This document shows, in pieces, positions 23,928-34,995 of a DNA stretch of 64,000 bases. The position numbers and the translations under genes were made by a program. This DNA comes from Arsenicicoccus dermatophilus. GTDB taxonomy: Bacteria > Actinomycetota > Actinomycetes > Actinomycetales > Dermatophilaceae. The DNA is taken from positions 372,001-436,000 of the forward strand of contig NZ_JAKZHU010000001.1 in the NCBI RefSeq assembly GCF_022568795.1, written 5' to 3'. The stretch's first letter is position 1, and each line of letters starts with the position of its first letter. The notes under the pieces were generated by a model. That model was given only the letters and a program-made list of their open reading frames with translations. It ran no database searches and was not told where the DNA came from.

Positions 23928-24010
23928 GTTGACACGACCAGACTCAAGATCACTGACACGAGGTTGCACATCCAGGCGGCCGGTCATACCTTGAGTGCAA
24001 GCGACTCAAC
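23928..24010 (+). promoter_or_regulatory. HspR operators (HAIR) and promoter of the dnaK operon
   Basis: A good HAIR site, CTTGAGT-N7-ACTCAAC, lies at 23990-24010, 28 bases before dnaK. A second, degenerate one (GTTGACA-N7-ACTCAAG) is at 23928-23948 and overlaps a TTGACA-like -35. HspR binds CTTGAGT-N7-ACTCAAG in other actinobacteria. Confidence 0.88.
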
Positions 24011-24038
24011 CTGAACCGCAGACCCCAAGGAGCCCCAC

Positions 24039-25900
<1,862 letters not shown>

Positions 25901-25904
<4 letters not shown>

Positions 25905-26755
25905 CCGAGGGCGCCACCGACCGCGTGGGCTCCTCCGAGCAGGGGGAGCCCACCGGGCCGGTCATCCGGGACAAGCGACGCCTCGACCCGCAGACTGGTC
26001 GGGTGCGTGAGCAGGGCGCGGCCGTCGACCCAGGTCTCGCCCACGACGACCGGGAGGTCCCCATGTCTGACCAGCACCACGAGCACGACGACCAGCACAC
26101 CGCGATGGCGATGGGCGACGACTCCTTCGGTGGCGCGGTGGGCGACGCCCTGCCGGGCCGGCAGTCCTCCGAGGGCGAGGCCGGGGCTGTCGAGGAGGCC
26201 GGCCAGGACGACGAGGACGGTATGCCGAAGAGCCCCTTCTCGCCCGAGGAGACCGCCGCGCAGACGGCCGCCCTCGACGCGGAGCGGGCGCGCGCCCAGG
26301 CCACGTCCGGTCAGGGGCACCCCGACACGGCGCTGGCCGCCGAGCGGCTCGCCGACCTGCAGCGCCTGCAGGCGGAGTACGTCAACTACAAGAAGCGCGT
26401 CGACCGCGACAAGGCCACCCTCAAGGACCTGGGTGTCGCCTCCGTCGTCGAGGCGCTGATGCCGGTGCTCGACGAGATCGCGCTGGCCCGCCAGCACGGT
26501 GACCTCGCCGAGGGCAGCCCCTTCGCCAGCATCGCCGACAAGCTCCAGGCCGCCCTCGGGCGCTTCGGCCTCGAGCAGTTCGGCGAGGCGGGGGAGGCCT
26601 TCGACCCGACGGTCCACGAGGCCCTGATGCACGTCCAGGCCGAGCTGCCCGAGGGGGCGACCGGCACGACCGTGGTCCAGGTCCTCCAACCCGGCTACCG
26701 CCAGGGCGAGCGCGTGCTGCGCGCCGCCCGGGTCTCGGTGGCCGACCCGCAGTAG
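25901..26755 (+). CDS. grpE: GrpE nucleotide-exchange factor
   Basis: A 284-residue GrpE, longer than the usual 180-220 because of an acidic, disordered N-terminal extension of about 130 residues. The conserved part begins [19 protein letters not shown], followed by [36 protein letters not shown] and [20 protein letters not shown]. It releases ADP from DnaK. The GTG at 25901 overlaps the dnaK stop (GTGA). A Met at codon 55 is an alternative start. Confidence 0.96.
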
Positions 26756-26761
26756 CCCACC

Positions 26762-26804
26762 TGCGCCGCGGGGCGTCTCCCCTCGGGAGGCGCCCCGCGG
26801 CGCA
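26762..26804 (+). terminator. Strong hairpin between grpE and dnaJ
   Basis: A stem of about 20 bp (26762-26781 with 26785-26804, one wobble) and 3-nt loop lies six bases after the grpE stop. It probably acts as a partial terminator or RNA-stability element, lowering DnaJ and HspR relative to DnaK. Confidence 0.6.
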
Positions 26805-26905
26805 CCGGGAGCGGTCCGGCGGGCGACCCCGCCCACCGGACGGCATACGGCCCGGACCATCCCCAGAACGCGACAGCACCTTCGACCCCCAGGAAGGAGA
26901 CGCCG

Positions 26906-27919
26906 GTGGCCAGCCAGGACTGGTTCGAGAAGGACTTCTACGCCACGCTGGGCGTCCCGGCGGACGCGGAGGCGGACGCCATCAAGCGCGAGTACCGCAA
27001 GCTCGCCCGTCAGTACCACCCCGACCAGAACGCCGGCGACGCCGTCGCCGAGCAGAAGTTCAAGGAGGTCGGTGAGGCCTACTCGGTGCTCTCCGACCCC
27101 GAGCAGCGCCGGCAGTACGACGCCATCCGCCAGATGGCCCGCGGCGGAGCGCGATTCGCGCCCGGAGCCGGAGGAGCGGGCGGCGGCTTCGAGGACGTCT
27201 TCAGCCACCTATTCACCGGCGGCGCGGGCGGACCGGGCCTGCGCTTCACCACCACCGGCGGCGGACAGCAGCCCGACATGGAGGACCTGCTGCGCATGTT
27301 CGGCGGCGCCGGCGCCGGCTCGCCCTTCGACGGCTACGGTGCGTACGGCGCCTCCCAGGGCCCACGCCCCGGCGCGGACGTCCAGGCCACCGTCACCATC
27401 GGCTTCAGCGAGGCCGTCCGCGGCGACACCGTCAGCCTCACCGCCGGCGACGGCGAACGGATCACCACCCGGATCCCCGCGGGGGTCAAGGACGGCCAGC
27501 GGATCCGGTTGCGCGGCAAGGGACGCCAGGGCGACCCCGGCGCGGCTCGCGGCGACCTGATGCTCACCGTGCACGTCCGGCCCCACGAGGTCTTCGGGCG
27601 CGACGGCGACCACCTCACCGTGGACCTGCCCGTGACCTTCGCCGAGGCGGCGTTGGGCGCGACCGTCAAGGTGCCCACCCTCGGCGGGGAGCTCGTGGGG
27701 GTGCGGCTGCGTCCCGGCACCCAGAGCGGTCAGAAGCTGCGCGTCAAGGGACGCGGCGTCGCCCGCAAGGACACCACGGGCGACCTCATCGCCACCGTCA
27801 AGGTCATGGTCCCGACGGAGCTGTCGGACGCGGCCCGCGCCGCCGTCGAGACGCTCGCCGCCGAGACCGCCGACGAGGACGTCCGCGTCGACCTGCGCGC
27901 CCGCGCCGCGAGGGAGTGA
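26906..27919 (+). CDS. dnaJ: DnaJ/CbpA-type cochaperone without zinc finger
   Basis: A 337-residue J-protein. The J domain spans about 8-75 with the HPD motif in QYHPDQNAG. A Gly/Phe-rich region follows (about 85-150), then two beta C-terminal domains starting GADVQATVTIGFSEAVRGDT. The CxxCxGxG zinc finger of classical DnaJ is missing, so it is of the CbpA/type II kind. It activates DnaK's ATPase and delivers clients. A GTG with AAGGAG upstream is the start. hspR follows 6 bases later. Confidence 0.95.
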   Translation: MASQDWFEKDFYATLGVPADAEADAIKREYRKLARQYHPDQNAGDAVAEQKFKEVGEAYSVLSDPEQRRQYDAIRQMARGGARFAPGAGGAGGGFEDVFSHLFTGGAGGPGLRFTTTGGGQQPDMEDLLRMFGGAGAGSPFDGYGAYGASQGPRPGADVQATVTIGFSEAVRGDTVSLTAGDGERITTRIPAGVKDGQRIRLRGKGRQGDPGAARGDLMLTVHVRPHEVFGRDGDHLTVDLPVTFAEAALGATVKVPTLGGELVGVRLRPGTQSGQKLRVKGRGVARKDTTGDLIATVKVMVPTELSDAARAAVETLAAETADEDVRVDLRARAARE

Positions 27920-27925
27920 CCAACC

Positions 27926-28381
27926 ATGCCCGCCGAGCCCTTCGCCCCCGACGACGACGCCCCCCTCTTCGTGATCTCGGTGGCGGCGCAGCTCGCGGGC
28001 ATGCACGCCCAGACGCTTCGGCAGTACGACCGCCTCGGCCTGGTCACCCCCCGGCGGACCGGGGGCGGGGGCCGGAGATACTCACCCCGTGACGTGGCCC
28101 AGCTGCGCGAGATCCAGCGCCTGTCCCAGGAGGAGGGCGTGAGCCTGTCCGGCATACGTCGGATCCTGGAGCTGCAGGAGACCCTCACGGCGCTCCACGC
28201 GCGCCTGGAGGAGATGACCGCCGAGGTGGAGCGCCTCCGCGCGGTCACGACCTATGGCCAGCGCGTCTTCGCCGCCGGCCGACGCGGCGACGTCGTCGCG
28301 ATGCCGCCCGGCCAGCGTCCCCGGCCCCATCGCCCGGCCGGTCAGGCCCTCGTGGTGTGGCGCCCGGACGGTCGCGGCTGA
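27926..28381 (+). CDS. hspR: HspR heat-shock repressor (MerR family)
   Basis: A 151-residue MerR-type regulator. The winged helix is ISVAAQLAGMHAQTLRQYDR followed by GLVTPRRTGGGGRRYSPRDV, then a dimerisation coiled coil (about 75-105). HspR uses DnaK as corepressor and binds HAIR sites, which are found upstream of dnaK and clpB in this window. Translationally close to dnaJ (6 bases). The C terminus is longer and richer in Pro/Arg than in streptomycete HspR. Confidence 0.95.
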   Translation: MPAEPFAPDDDAPLFVISVAAQLAGMHAQTLRQYDRLGLVTPRRTGGGGRRYSPRDVAQLREIQRLSQEEGVSLSGIRRILELQETLTALHARLEEMTAEVERLRAVTTYGQRVFAAGRRGDVVAMPPGQRPRPHRPAGQALVVWRPDGRG

Positions 28382-28428
28382 GGCGCGGCCCGACCGGCAT
28401 CCTCGCCATCACGCCGGTCAGGTGACCG

Positions 28429-30138
28429 TCACTTGCTGACCGGGTCGTTGGTGATCATCCGCGAGGCCAGCGCCTCCTGCATGATCGAGAAGAAGCTCTC
28501 CACCTTGCGGGCGTCGTAGGCCTTGCCGTCCGGCACGGCCCTGGCGATCCGGTCGAGGGTGGCGAAGTCGGCGTCGGCGCTGACGGCCACCAGGACCAGA
28601 CGGACCGGTCGCGAGCTGTCGGCCGCGGCCTTGCGCAGGTTCTCGATCAGCTGGGCCTCCGTGATGGAGTTCGGGTCGTCGTTCTTGCCGTCGGTGATGA
28701 GCAGCAGGGTGTTGGTGTAGTCCGGCTGGTAGGTCTTCTGCATCTCCTGGTAGCCGCCCCAGATGGTGTCGAACAAGGCGGTGCCGTTGGCGCGGCGCCA
28801 GTTCAGGGTCTGGAGGGCCTGGCCGAGGGCGGCCCGCTGCGTGACGTCGCCGACCTTCTCGTCCAGCTGGCGGGCGGGGGCGACCACCTTCCAGTCCGGC
28901 TGACCGGCCGTGCCCATGTCGAAGGACCAGAGCCCGATCTGGCTGCTGTCGGGGAACTTCGCCAGGGACTGGACGGCGGCGTTGCGCGCCAGCTCCATGC
29001 GGTTCATGTTGGGCAGGGCGGGCTTCTTCATGGACTCCGAGGTGTCCATCACGGTGAGCATGCGGGTCTGTCGGGACATGGTGACCCACATCTTCAGGGC
29101 CGTGTCCGTATCGCGTGCCTTGCCCGCGGGCATCGCGGGGGGCAGCGTGGCGGGCACGCCGTCCAGGCCCGGCCCGGTCGACCCGTTCACCCGGAACCCG
29201 GCCTTGGTGAGGTCGGCGACGCCCTCCTGGGAGGTGAGCCCCGCCCGCAGCGCCTCGACGGCCTTGGCCGGGGGTGCCTTGACGCCCGCGATGGATACCA
29301 CGGAGTAGTCGAGCTGGGGGACGCCCTCCTGGGGGGTGATCGCCCCGACCTTGGCGTCCGGGTGGGCGGCGTTCATCGCGACGATCTGCTGCTCGGAGGC
29401 GGGGAAGGTCATCGCGCTCGGGTCGGAGGACGTGGCGAGGCGGCGCAGCTCGCGCTCGTCGATCGTGGTGCGGGAGAGCACGAGCAGCAGCTTCTGCAGC
29501 GCCGTGGCGTCGTTGGCGGCGCTCATCGCGAGCGCCTTCTGCACCCCGAGGAGGGAGACGAGGGAGGCTGTGCTGCGCTCCGGGGTGGCGACCCGGATCG
29601 GCAGGGCCTGCTGGCGGATCAGGTGGGACCACGGCAGCGGGGCCGGCTTGACCCGGCCGACCGCGGCGTGGGGGATGGTGAACAGCACGGGCGAGGTCGC
29701 GACGGGCTGGCCCAGGTCGAGCTTGAGGTTCGGGTTGGCCGCGGTGACTCGCTGCACCCAGACCGAGGAGTCGGGGATCCACACCTGGGTGCGGTCGTTG
29801 GCCCCGCTCATCAGGCCCGAGGCGGTGACGGCCGCGCTCTCGGGGGTGATGGTGTAGTCGACGCAGTCCTTGCCGTTGCCCTCGAGGCGGTCGGTCACCG
29901 TGCGCAGGACGGGGGCGAAGTCCTCCGTGGTCGTGACCCGCAGGGGCGTCGTCGTCGAGCACCCCTTGAGCGCCGGGGCCGAGGACACCGCGGAGGCCGC
30001 CGTGGCGGTGTCGCCGCCGGCCCCGGAATGGTGGTTGGTCGCGAACAGCGCCCCGAGCCCGACGACGGCGACGACCGGCAGACCGATCAGCGCAGCCTTC
30101 GGCGTGGCGCTGCGGTTGGGTGAGGAGTGACGTCCCAT
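28429..30138 (-). CDS. Membrane-anchored VWA-domain protein with substrate-binding-like region
   Basis: A 569-residue protein. One N-terminal membrane helix or uncleaved signal (about 14-34) anchors it outside the cell. Residues about 60-330 resemble a periplasmic substrate-binding domain (LRVTTTEDFAPVLRTVTDRL, DRTQVWIPDSSVWVQRV). A C-terminal von Willebrand A domain follows, with the metal site DTSES near residue 364 (TVMDTSESMKKP) and LLLITDGKNDD. Function is unknown. A weak 7-bp hairpin (28392-28419) separates it from the convergent hspR. Confidence 0.82.
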   Translation of the reverse strand: MGRHSSPNRSATPKAALIGLPVVAVVGLGALFATNHHSGAGGDTATAASAVSSAPALKGCSTTTPLRVTTTEDFAPVLRTVTDRLEGNGKDCVDYTITPESAAVTASGLMSGANDRTQVWIPDSSVWVQRVTAANPNLKLDLGQPVATSPVLFTIPHAAVGRVKPAPLPWSHLIRQQALPIRVATPERSTASLVSLLGVQKALAMSAANDATALQKLLLVLSRTTIDERELRRLATSSDPSAMTFPASEQQIVAMNAAHPDAKVGAITPQEGVPQLDYSVVSIAGVKAPPAKAVEALRAGLTSQEGVADLTKAGFRVNGSTGPGLDGVPATLPPAMPAGKARDTDTALKMWVTMSRQTRMLTVMDTSESMKKPALPNMNRMELARNAAVQSLAKFPDSSQIGLWSFDMGTAGQPDWKVVAPARQLDEKVGDVTQRAALGQALQTLNWRRANGTALFDTIWGGYQEMQKTYQPDYTNTLLLITDGKNDDPNSITEAQLIENLRKAAADSSRPVRLVLVAVSADADFATLDRIARAVPDGKAYDARKVESFFSIMQEALASRMITNDPVSK

Positions 30139-30249
30139 GACGTGGAATGTAGCCGAGCAGGAGCACGGCGTGAACGGGCGGCAACGGGCTGGTCCCCTGA
30201 CTGAGGACCCTAGGGGATCAAGGAATGACGTGGGGTGATCAACCGGCGC

Positions 30250-31092
30250 TCAACGTGAGGGAGGGGTGCTTGCGGTCGGGCGGGTCGGAGCGGGATCGCG
30301 CCCCGTGGCTCGCTCGGCTCCGAGGATGGGCACCTGCCGTCGCGTCCGGGCGACCAGCTCCAGGTCCACGTCGGTCACGAGCAGCCCGGGGTGGGCGTCG
30401 AGCCGGCCACGCACCGCACCCGTGGGGTCGACGACGGCGCTGCGGCCGACCCCGAGCGGCGTGGACCCGGCGTCCGGCTGCCAGGCCTGCCCCGCCGCGA
30501 CGACCCAGGCCTGCGCGTCGTGCGCCCGGGCCGCGGTGAGCAGGTCCCACTGCTGGGCCTTGCCCGGCCCGTCGCCCCAGGAGGCGGCCAGGGCCACGAC
30601 CTCGGCCCCGGCCCGGCCCAGGGCCGTGAACTGGTCCGGGAACCGGACGTCGAAGCAGGTGGAGAGCCCGACGCGGACCCCGTCCACGTCGACGGTGACG
30701 TAGCCGTCCCCAGGCGCGACGTGGTCGGACTCGCGGGTGGCGAAGGCGTCGAAGAGGTGGACCTTGCGGTAGGCCACCTCGGCGTGCGGGCCCGTGAGCA
30801 GCAGGGTGTTGTGGACCCGCCCGTCCGGGGCCGGCTCGAACATCCCGGCCACGACGGTGATCTCGTGGTCGCGGGCGGCCGCTCGCAGCCCCTCGGCGAA
30901 GGGCCCGTCCAGGGGCTCGGCATACGGCCCGACCGGGACGGCGAAGCTCACCATCGTGGCCTCGGGCAGCACCACGAGCGACGCCCCTGCCGCCGCGGCC
31001 TCGCGGACCAGGCGCGTCGCCTCGGCGAGGTTGGCCCGGACGTCGTCCCCGCTGCGCAGCTGGCCGGCAGCGACCCGCCAGGTGCGGCTCAC
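30250..31092 (-). CDS. Carbon-nitrogen hydrolase (nitrilase superfamily)
   Basis: A 280-residue amidase-type enzyme. The catalytic triad is visible: Glu in VVLPEATM, Lys in VAYRKVHLFDAF, Cys in VGLSTCFDVRFPDQF. Enzymes of this branch are close to NIT/omega-amidases acting on small amides such as deaminated glutathione or 2-oxo-acid amides; the substrate is inferred only. The GTG at 31092 overlaps the stop of the macro-domain gene by four bases, so the two are translationally coupled. The Pro/Arg-rich tail is low complexity. Confidence 0.88.
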   Translation of the reverse strand: MSRTWRVAAGQLRSGDDVRANLAEATRLVREAAAAGASLVVLPEATMVSFAVPVGPYAEPLDGPFAEGLRAAARDHEITVVAGMFEPAPDGRVHNTLLLTGPHAEVAYRKVHLFDAFATRESDHVAPGDGYVTVDVDGVRVGLSTCFDVRFPDQFTALGRAGAEVVALAASWGDGPGKAQQWDLLTAARAHDAQAWVVAAGQAWQPDAGSTPLGVGRSAVVDPTGAVRGRLDAHPGLLVTDVDLELVARTRRQVPILGAERATGRDPAPTRPTASTPPSR

Positions 31093-31619
31093 CCCTGGGC
31101 CTCCAGCCGCTCCTGCGCCGCCACGAAGGCATCGTGGGAGGTGGGGTCGAAGGGCACGAAGCGCACCAGGTCGATGCCGTTCTTGGGGTGGCGGCCCACC
31201 TGCTCCAGGGCGATCCGGGCCACGTCGGCGACCTTCCAGCCGTAGGCGCCGGCGCTGACCGCGGGGAAGGCGATCGAGCGCACCCCCAGCTCCTGGGCGA
31301 CGTCGAGGCACCGGGTGTAGCAGGACGCGAGCAGCCGCGGGTCGATCTGACCCTCGTGGCGGTTGGGACCCACGGTGTGGATGACGTAGCGACAGGGGAG
31401 GTCTCCGGCGGAGGTGGCGACCGCCTCGCCCACGGGCAGGCCGTCGGGCAGGTCCGTGGCCCGGACGTGCCGGCACTCCTCGCGCAGGCTCGGGCCCGCG
31501 GCGCGGTGTATGGCGCCGTCCACGCCCCCACCACCCATGAGCGAGGAGTTGGCGGCGTTGACGATGGCGTCGACGGCCTGCTCGGTGATGTCGCCCTGGA
31601 CGATCTCGATCACTGCCAT
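31089..31619 (-). CDS. Macro-domain protein (ADP-ribose binding/deacetylase type)
   Basis: A 176-residue stand-alone macro domain of the MacroD/YmdB type: VQGDITEQAVDAIVNAANSS, GGGGVDGAIHRAAGP, YVIHTVGP and AFPAVSAGAYGWKV are all conserved. Members remove ADP-ribose from proteins or deacetylate O-acetyl-ADP-ribose. It is the first gene of a two-gene operon with the nitrilase; such an overlap suggests both act in one NAD- or amide-related repair pathway, which is inference. Confidence 0.92.
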   Translation of the reverse strand: MAVIEIVQGDITEQAVDAIVNAANSSLMGGGGVDGAIHRAAGPSLREECRHVRATDLPDGLPVGEAVATSAGDLPCRYVIHTVGPNRHEGQIDPRLLASCYTRCLDVAQELGVRSIAFPAVSAGAYGWKVADVARIALEQVGRHPKNGIDLVRFVPFDPTSHDAFVAAQERLEAQG

Positions 31620-31700
31620 GGGCCCAGCCTAGCCACGGCTCGTTCACCTCTGCGGCGTCGTGCCGTCACCGCGCCCTCCTAGCGTCCGCAGGGAGGACCC

Positions 31701-33428
31701 ATGCCCTCCACCGACCCAAGGAGCGAACACCCCATGTGCCGCGACGGCTCGCACGACCACGACCACCCGATCCCCGCCGACTGGGACGAGCCGGTGACGC
31801 CGTTGGCCCCGCAGCGCCCTGCGGGCCCCTCGCGGCGCGGCCTGATCGCGGGCGCAGGCGCCGCCGCCCTCGGGGCGGGCCTGCTGCCAGGGGCCTTCGG
31901 GTCCGCGAGCGCCGCCTCCGCCGGGCGGGGCCCGGGCAAGGGCTACCGGTGGCTGGTGGGCGACCACCACGTGCACACGGTCTTCTCCCACGACGCGAAG
32001 TACCTCGTCGACACCCAGGTCGCCAAGGCTCGGGAGTTCGGCGTCGACTGGATGGTCTTCACCGAGCACGCCAACTTCGCCCACTACGACAAGGGCGCCT
32101 ACCTCGAGAAGGCGATCCTCGAGCGGGTGCGGGCGGCCAACCCGGGCCTGCTCGTCTTCCAGGGGCTGGAGTGGTACATCCCCGCGGCGGAGCACTGCAC
32201 CGTCATGGTCGCCCCCGGCGCCAACGACGTCGAGCTCATCCGCCAGTTCGAGAAGCAGTGGGACGGCAAGCTCAACAAGTGGGAGAAGCCCGCCCCCGGC
32301 ACCCCGCAGGTCGCCGAGTGGGAGGCCAAGGCGGTGCAGGCGCTGCAGTGGCTGGCCGGCGAGCGCCGCCGCGGCGTGGTCGACGACGTGCTCGTCCTCG
32401 CCAACCACCCGCTGCGTCTCGGCATCGACTCCCCGCACGAGCTGCGGGCCTGGCGCGACGCGGCGCCGGAGATCATGATCGGGATGGAGGGTGCGCCCGG
32501 CGCGCAGGCGGGCGCCTTCGGGACCAACCGCGACCCCTCCTACCAGCGCGGGGAGTACGAGAACGCCCCCTCGCCCTACTCCTGGCCGGGCTACCCGCTC
32601 GAGGCCTACCGCACGCGCGGGGGCTTCGACTGGGCGACGTCGGTCGTCGGAGGGCTGTGGGACTCGATGCTGGCCGAGGGCAGGCCCTACTGGATCACCT
32701 CGAACTCCGACCACCACAACGAGTCCCGCGACCGCACCCGCGTGGGCGACTACCCGGCGGGCGAGAGCTTCGACACGATGGGTCGTCGTCCCGACCCGGT
32801 GCCGACCGCGGACCCCCAGGGCGGCGCGGACTACTGGCCCGGCAAGTTCAGCCGCAACCACACCGGCGTGGAGCGCGCGACCTACCGCGACGTCATGCGG
32901 GCCCTGCGCGAGGGGCGCTCGTGGGTCGACCACGGCCACCTGGTCAACCAGGTCGAGGTCACCGTCACCGCCCAGGGCCCCCACGGCCGGCGCGAGGTCG
33001 CCACGCTCGGCGGCCGGGTCACGGCCCTGCGTGGCAGCCTGGTGGTCATCACCATCCACATCCGGCCGACGACCTACGCCAACGCCTGGGGGATCACCCC
33101 CCGGCTCGCGCACGTCGACATCATCCAGGGCAAGGTCACCGGCCCGGTCGCCGACCGCGATACCTGGAAGGCCCCCGACACCCGCGTCACCCGGACCTTC
33201 GACACCACCGGCAGGCGTGGCGAGGTCCACCTGACCCACGCCTTCGTGGCCACCACCTCCGGCTACCTTCGCCTGCGGGGCAGCGACGGCAACCGGCACG
33301 GCGCCGGGCCCCTGGGCGCGGCGGTCGACCCCCACGGCCCGATCCCGCACGACGGCGCCACCGACGCCGGCAACCCGTGGGTCGACACGTGGTTCTACAC
33401 CAACCCCGTCTTCGTCGACGTCCGCTGA
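31701..33428 (+). CDS. Tat-exported PHP-domain phosphoesterase
   Basis: A 575-residue exported protein. A twin-arginine signal (SRRGLIAGAGAAALGAGLLP) lies at about 44-65 after a His/Asp-rich head (HDHDHPIPADWDEP). The PHP metallo-phosphoesterase domain starts GDHHVHTVFSHD and includes FTEHANFAHYD, LANHPLRLGIDSPHE and SNSDHHNES. A C-terminal beta domain follows. Tat export suggests metals are inserted in the cytoplasm. The ATG at 31701 has GGAGG upstream; the ATG at 31734 (MCRDGSHDHD) with AAGGAG is an alternative. Confidence 0.85.
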   Translation: MPSTDPRSEHPMCRDGSHDHDHPIPADWDEPVTPLAPQRPAGPSRRGLIAGAGAAALGAGLLPGAFGSASAASAGRGPGKGYRWLVGDHHVHTVFSHDAKYLVDTQVAKAREFGVDWMVFTEHANFAHYDKGAYLEKAILERVRAANPGLLVFQGLEWYIPAAEHCTVMVAPGANDVELIRQFEKQWDGKLNKWEKPAPGTPQVAEWEAKAVQALQWLAGERRRGVVDDVLVLANHPLRLGIDSPHELRAWRDAAPEIMIGMEGAPGAQAGAFGTNRDPSYQRGEYENAPSPYSWPGYPLEAYRTRGGFDWATSVVGGLWDSMLAEGRPYWITSNSDHHNESRDRTRVGDYPAGESFDTMGRRPDPVPTADPQGGADYWPGKFSRNHTGVERATYRDVMRALREGRSWVDHGHLVNQVEVTVTAQGPHGRREVATLGGRVTALRGSLVVITIHIRPTTYANAWGITPRLAHVDIIQGKVTGPVADRDTWKAPDTRVTRTFDTTGRRGEVHLTHAFVATTSGYLRLRGSDGNRHGAGPLGAAVDPHGPIPHDGATDAGNPWVDTWFYTNPVFVDVR

Positions 33429-33448
33429 CCACGGACCCGGGGCAGGTC

Positions 33449-33487
33449 GTATGCCGGGGGTGACCACGCAGGTCTTCCCCGGCATAC
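33449..33487. terminator. Hairpin between convergent PHP and cls genes
   Basis: Perfect 11-bp arms GTATGCCGGGG (33449-33459) and CCCCGGCATAC (33477-33487) with a 17-nt loop, between convergent stops. Confidence 0.6.
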
Positions 33488-33492
33488 CCTGG

Positions 33493-34986
33493 TCACATCA
33501 GGGCCGAGGCGAGCCGGCAGAAGCCGTCGGCGACCTTCTGGTGCCACGGGCGCCGCTGCCACTCCAGCAGGGTGAGCGGGCGGGACGCGGCGCGCAGCTC
33601 GTCCTCGTAGGTCGCCAGGTCCTGACCGAAGTCCTCACCCTCGACCAGGACCGACACCTCCAGGTTGAGCTGGAAGGACCGCATGTCGAGGTTCGACGAG
33701 CCGACCACCGAGGTCTGGCCGTCGACGGTGAGCGTCTTGGCGTGCAGGACGTAGGGCGGGGGGTACATCCAGATCCGTACGCCTGCCTGCAGCAGCAGGC
33801 CGTAGTAGGACCGCTGTGCGTGGTGCACGATCCGCTGGTCGCCCTGCTCGGAGACGAACAGCTCGACGTCCAGGCCCTGCTCGGCCGCGGTCGTGATCGC
33901 CATCAGGATCGACTCGTCCGGCACGAAGTAGGGGCTCACCATCCGCACCGACTCGTTGGCGTTGTAGATCAGCGAGTTGAACAGCTTGAGGTTGTTCTGC
34001 GCGTCGAACCCGGGCCCGCTCGGCACGCACTGGGCATACAGGCGCCCAGGCTGCTCCAGGACGTCGACGGGCGGGTCGGCGACGTCGAGCAGCTCGTCGG
34101 TCTCGGAGTACCAGTCGGTGCGGAACACCGCGTCGAGCTCCTGGACGATGGGCCCGCCGAAGCGCGCCATGATGTCCCGCCACTCGCGCCCGAGGCGACG
34201 GTTCTGCCGCTTGCCGTAGCGCGCGTCGATGAGGTTCTGCGAGCCGACGAAGGCCACCCGCCCGTCGACGATGAGCAGCTTGCGGTGGTTGCGCAGGTCC
34301 GGCCGCAGCAGCTCGCGCTTGAACGGCGTGAACGGCAGCATCCGGGCCCAGCGGACCCCGGCCTGCTCCATCCGGGCCAGGGTGGCCCGGTAGCCCGGGA
34401 TACGCAGGGACGCCAGGTGGTCGAAGAGCACCCGCACGGTGGCCCCGCGGGCCACGGCCCGCTCCAGCGCGGCGAAGACCGGCTCGGTCGTCTCGTCCGC
34501 GGACAGGATGTAGAACTCGGCGTGCACGAAGTCCTCGGCGGCGTCGATCTCGTCGATCATCAGCTGGAAGGACAGCAGGTAGTCCGGCTCCAGGGTGGCC
34601 TCGCAGCCCGGGACCATGGGCATCGCCCCGAGCCGGCGGTTCATCCGCGTGACCGGCTCGAGCCACGGCGGCGCCGAGTCCGGGCCCTGGGTGTCGATGT
34701 CCGCCGTCCGCTGGAGGATCACCTCGGAGACCCGGCGCTGCTTGTTGCGGCGGCGGCGGGGGAGCTTGGGGGAGCCGATCAGCGCGTAGGCGAAGAGCCC
34801 GACGAAGGGCACGAGGAAGATCGCGAGCAACCACGCGACGGCGCTGGCCGGTCGGCGGTCGTTGGAGACCACGGCAGCGGCGACGACGCGGAAGGCCAGG
34901 TCCAGCAGGATGACGAGGTAGACCCACAGGTTGCCCCCGGTGGGCGGCCAGTCGAACCATCCCCACCAGCCGTAGACCCACTCCAC
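33493..34986 (-). CDS. cls: Cardiolipin synthase
   Basis: A 497-residue membrane enzyme that makes cardiolipin from phosphatidylglycerol. Two N-terminal helices (about 18-38 and 46-70) precede two phospholipase D active sites: RNHRKLLIVDGRVAFVGSQN near residue 234 and LHAKTLTVDGQTSVVGSSN near 415, both complete HxK(x4)D motifs. The C terminus ends in the typical short amphipathic segment. Length is standard. A single gene; the DUF3349 gene ends 9 bases upstream of its start. Confidence 0.95.
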   Translation of the reverse strand: MEWVYGWWGWFDWPPTGGNLWVYLVILLDLAFRVVAAAVVSNDRRPASAVAWLLAIFLVPFVGLFAYALIGSPKLPRRRRNKQRRVSEVILQRTADIDTQGPDSAPPWLEPVTRMNRRLGAMPMVPGCEATLEPDYLLSFQLMIDEIDAAEDFVHAEFYILSADETTEPVFAALERAVARGATVRVLFDHLASLRIPGYRATLARMEQAGVRWARMLPFTPFKRELLRPDLRNHRKLLIVDGRVAFVGSQNLIDARYGKRQNRRLGREWRDIMARFGGPIVQELDAVFRTDWYSETDELLDVADPPVDVLEQPGRLYAQCVPSGPGFDAQNNLKLFNSLIYNANESVRMVSPYFVPDESILMAITTAAEQGLDVELFVSEQGDQRIVHHAQRSYYGLLLQAGVRIWMYPPPYVLHAKTLTVDGQTSVVGSSNLDMRSFQLNLEVSVLVEGEDFGQDLATYEDELRAASRPLTLLEWQRRPWHQKVADGFCRLASALM

Positions 34987-34995
34987 CTTCGCAGG

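Noticed and set aside
31734-33428. Second start (MCRDGSHDHD) for the PHP protein as the sole correct start
   Set aside because: Both starts have plausible ribosome sites; the upstream GGAGG is better spaced, so 31701 is kept with the other noted as an alternative.
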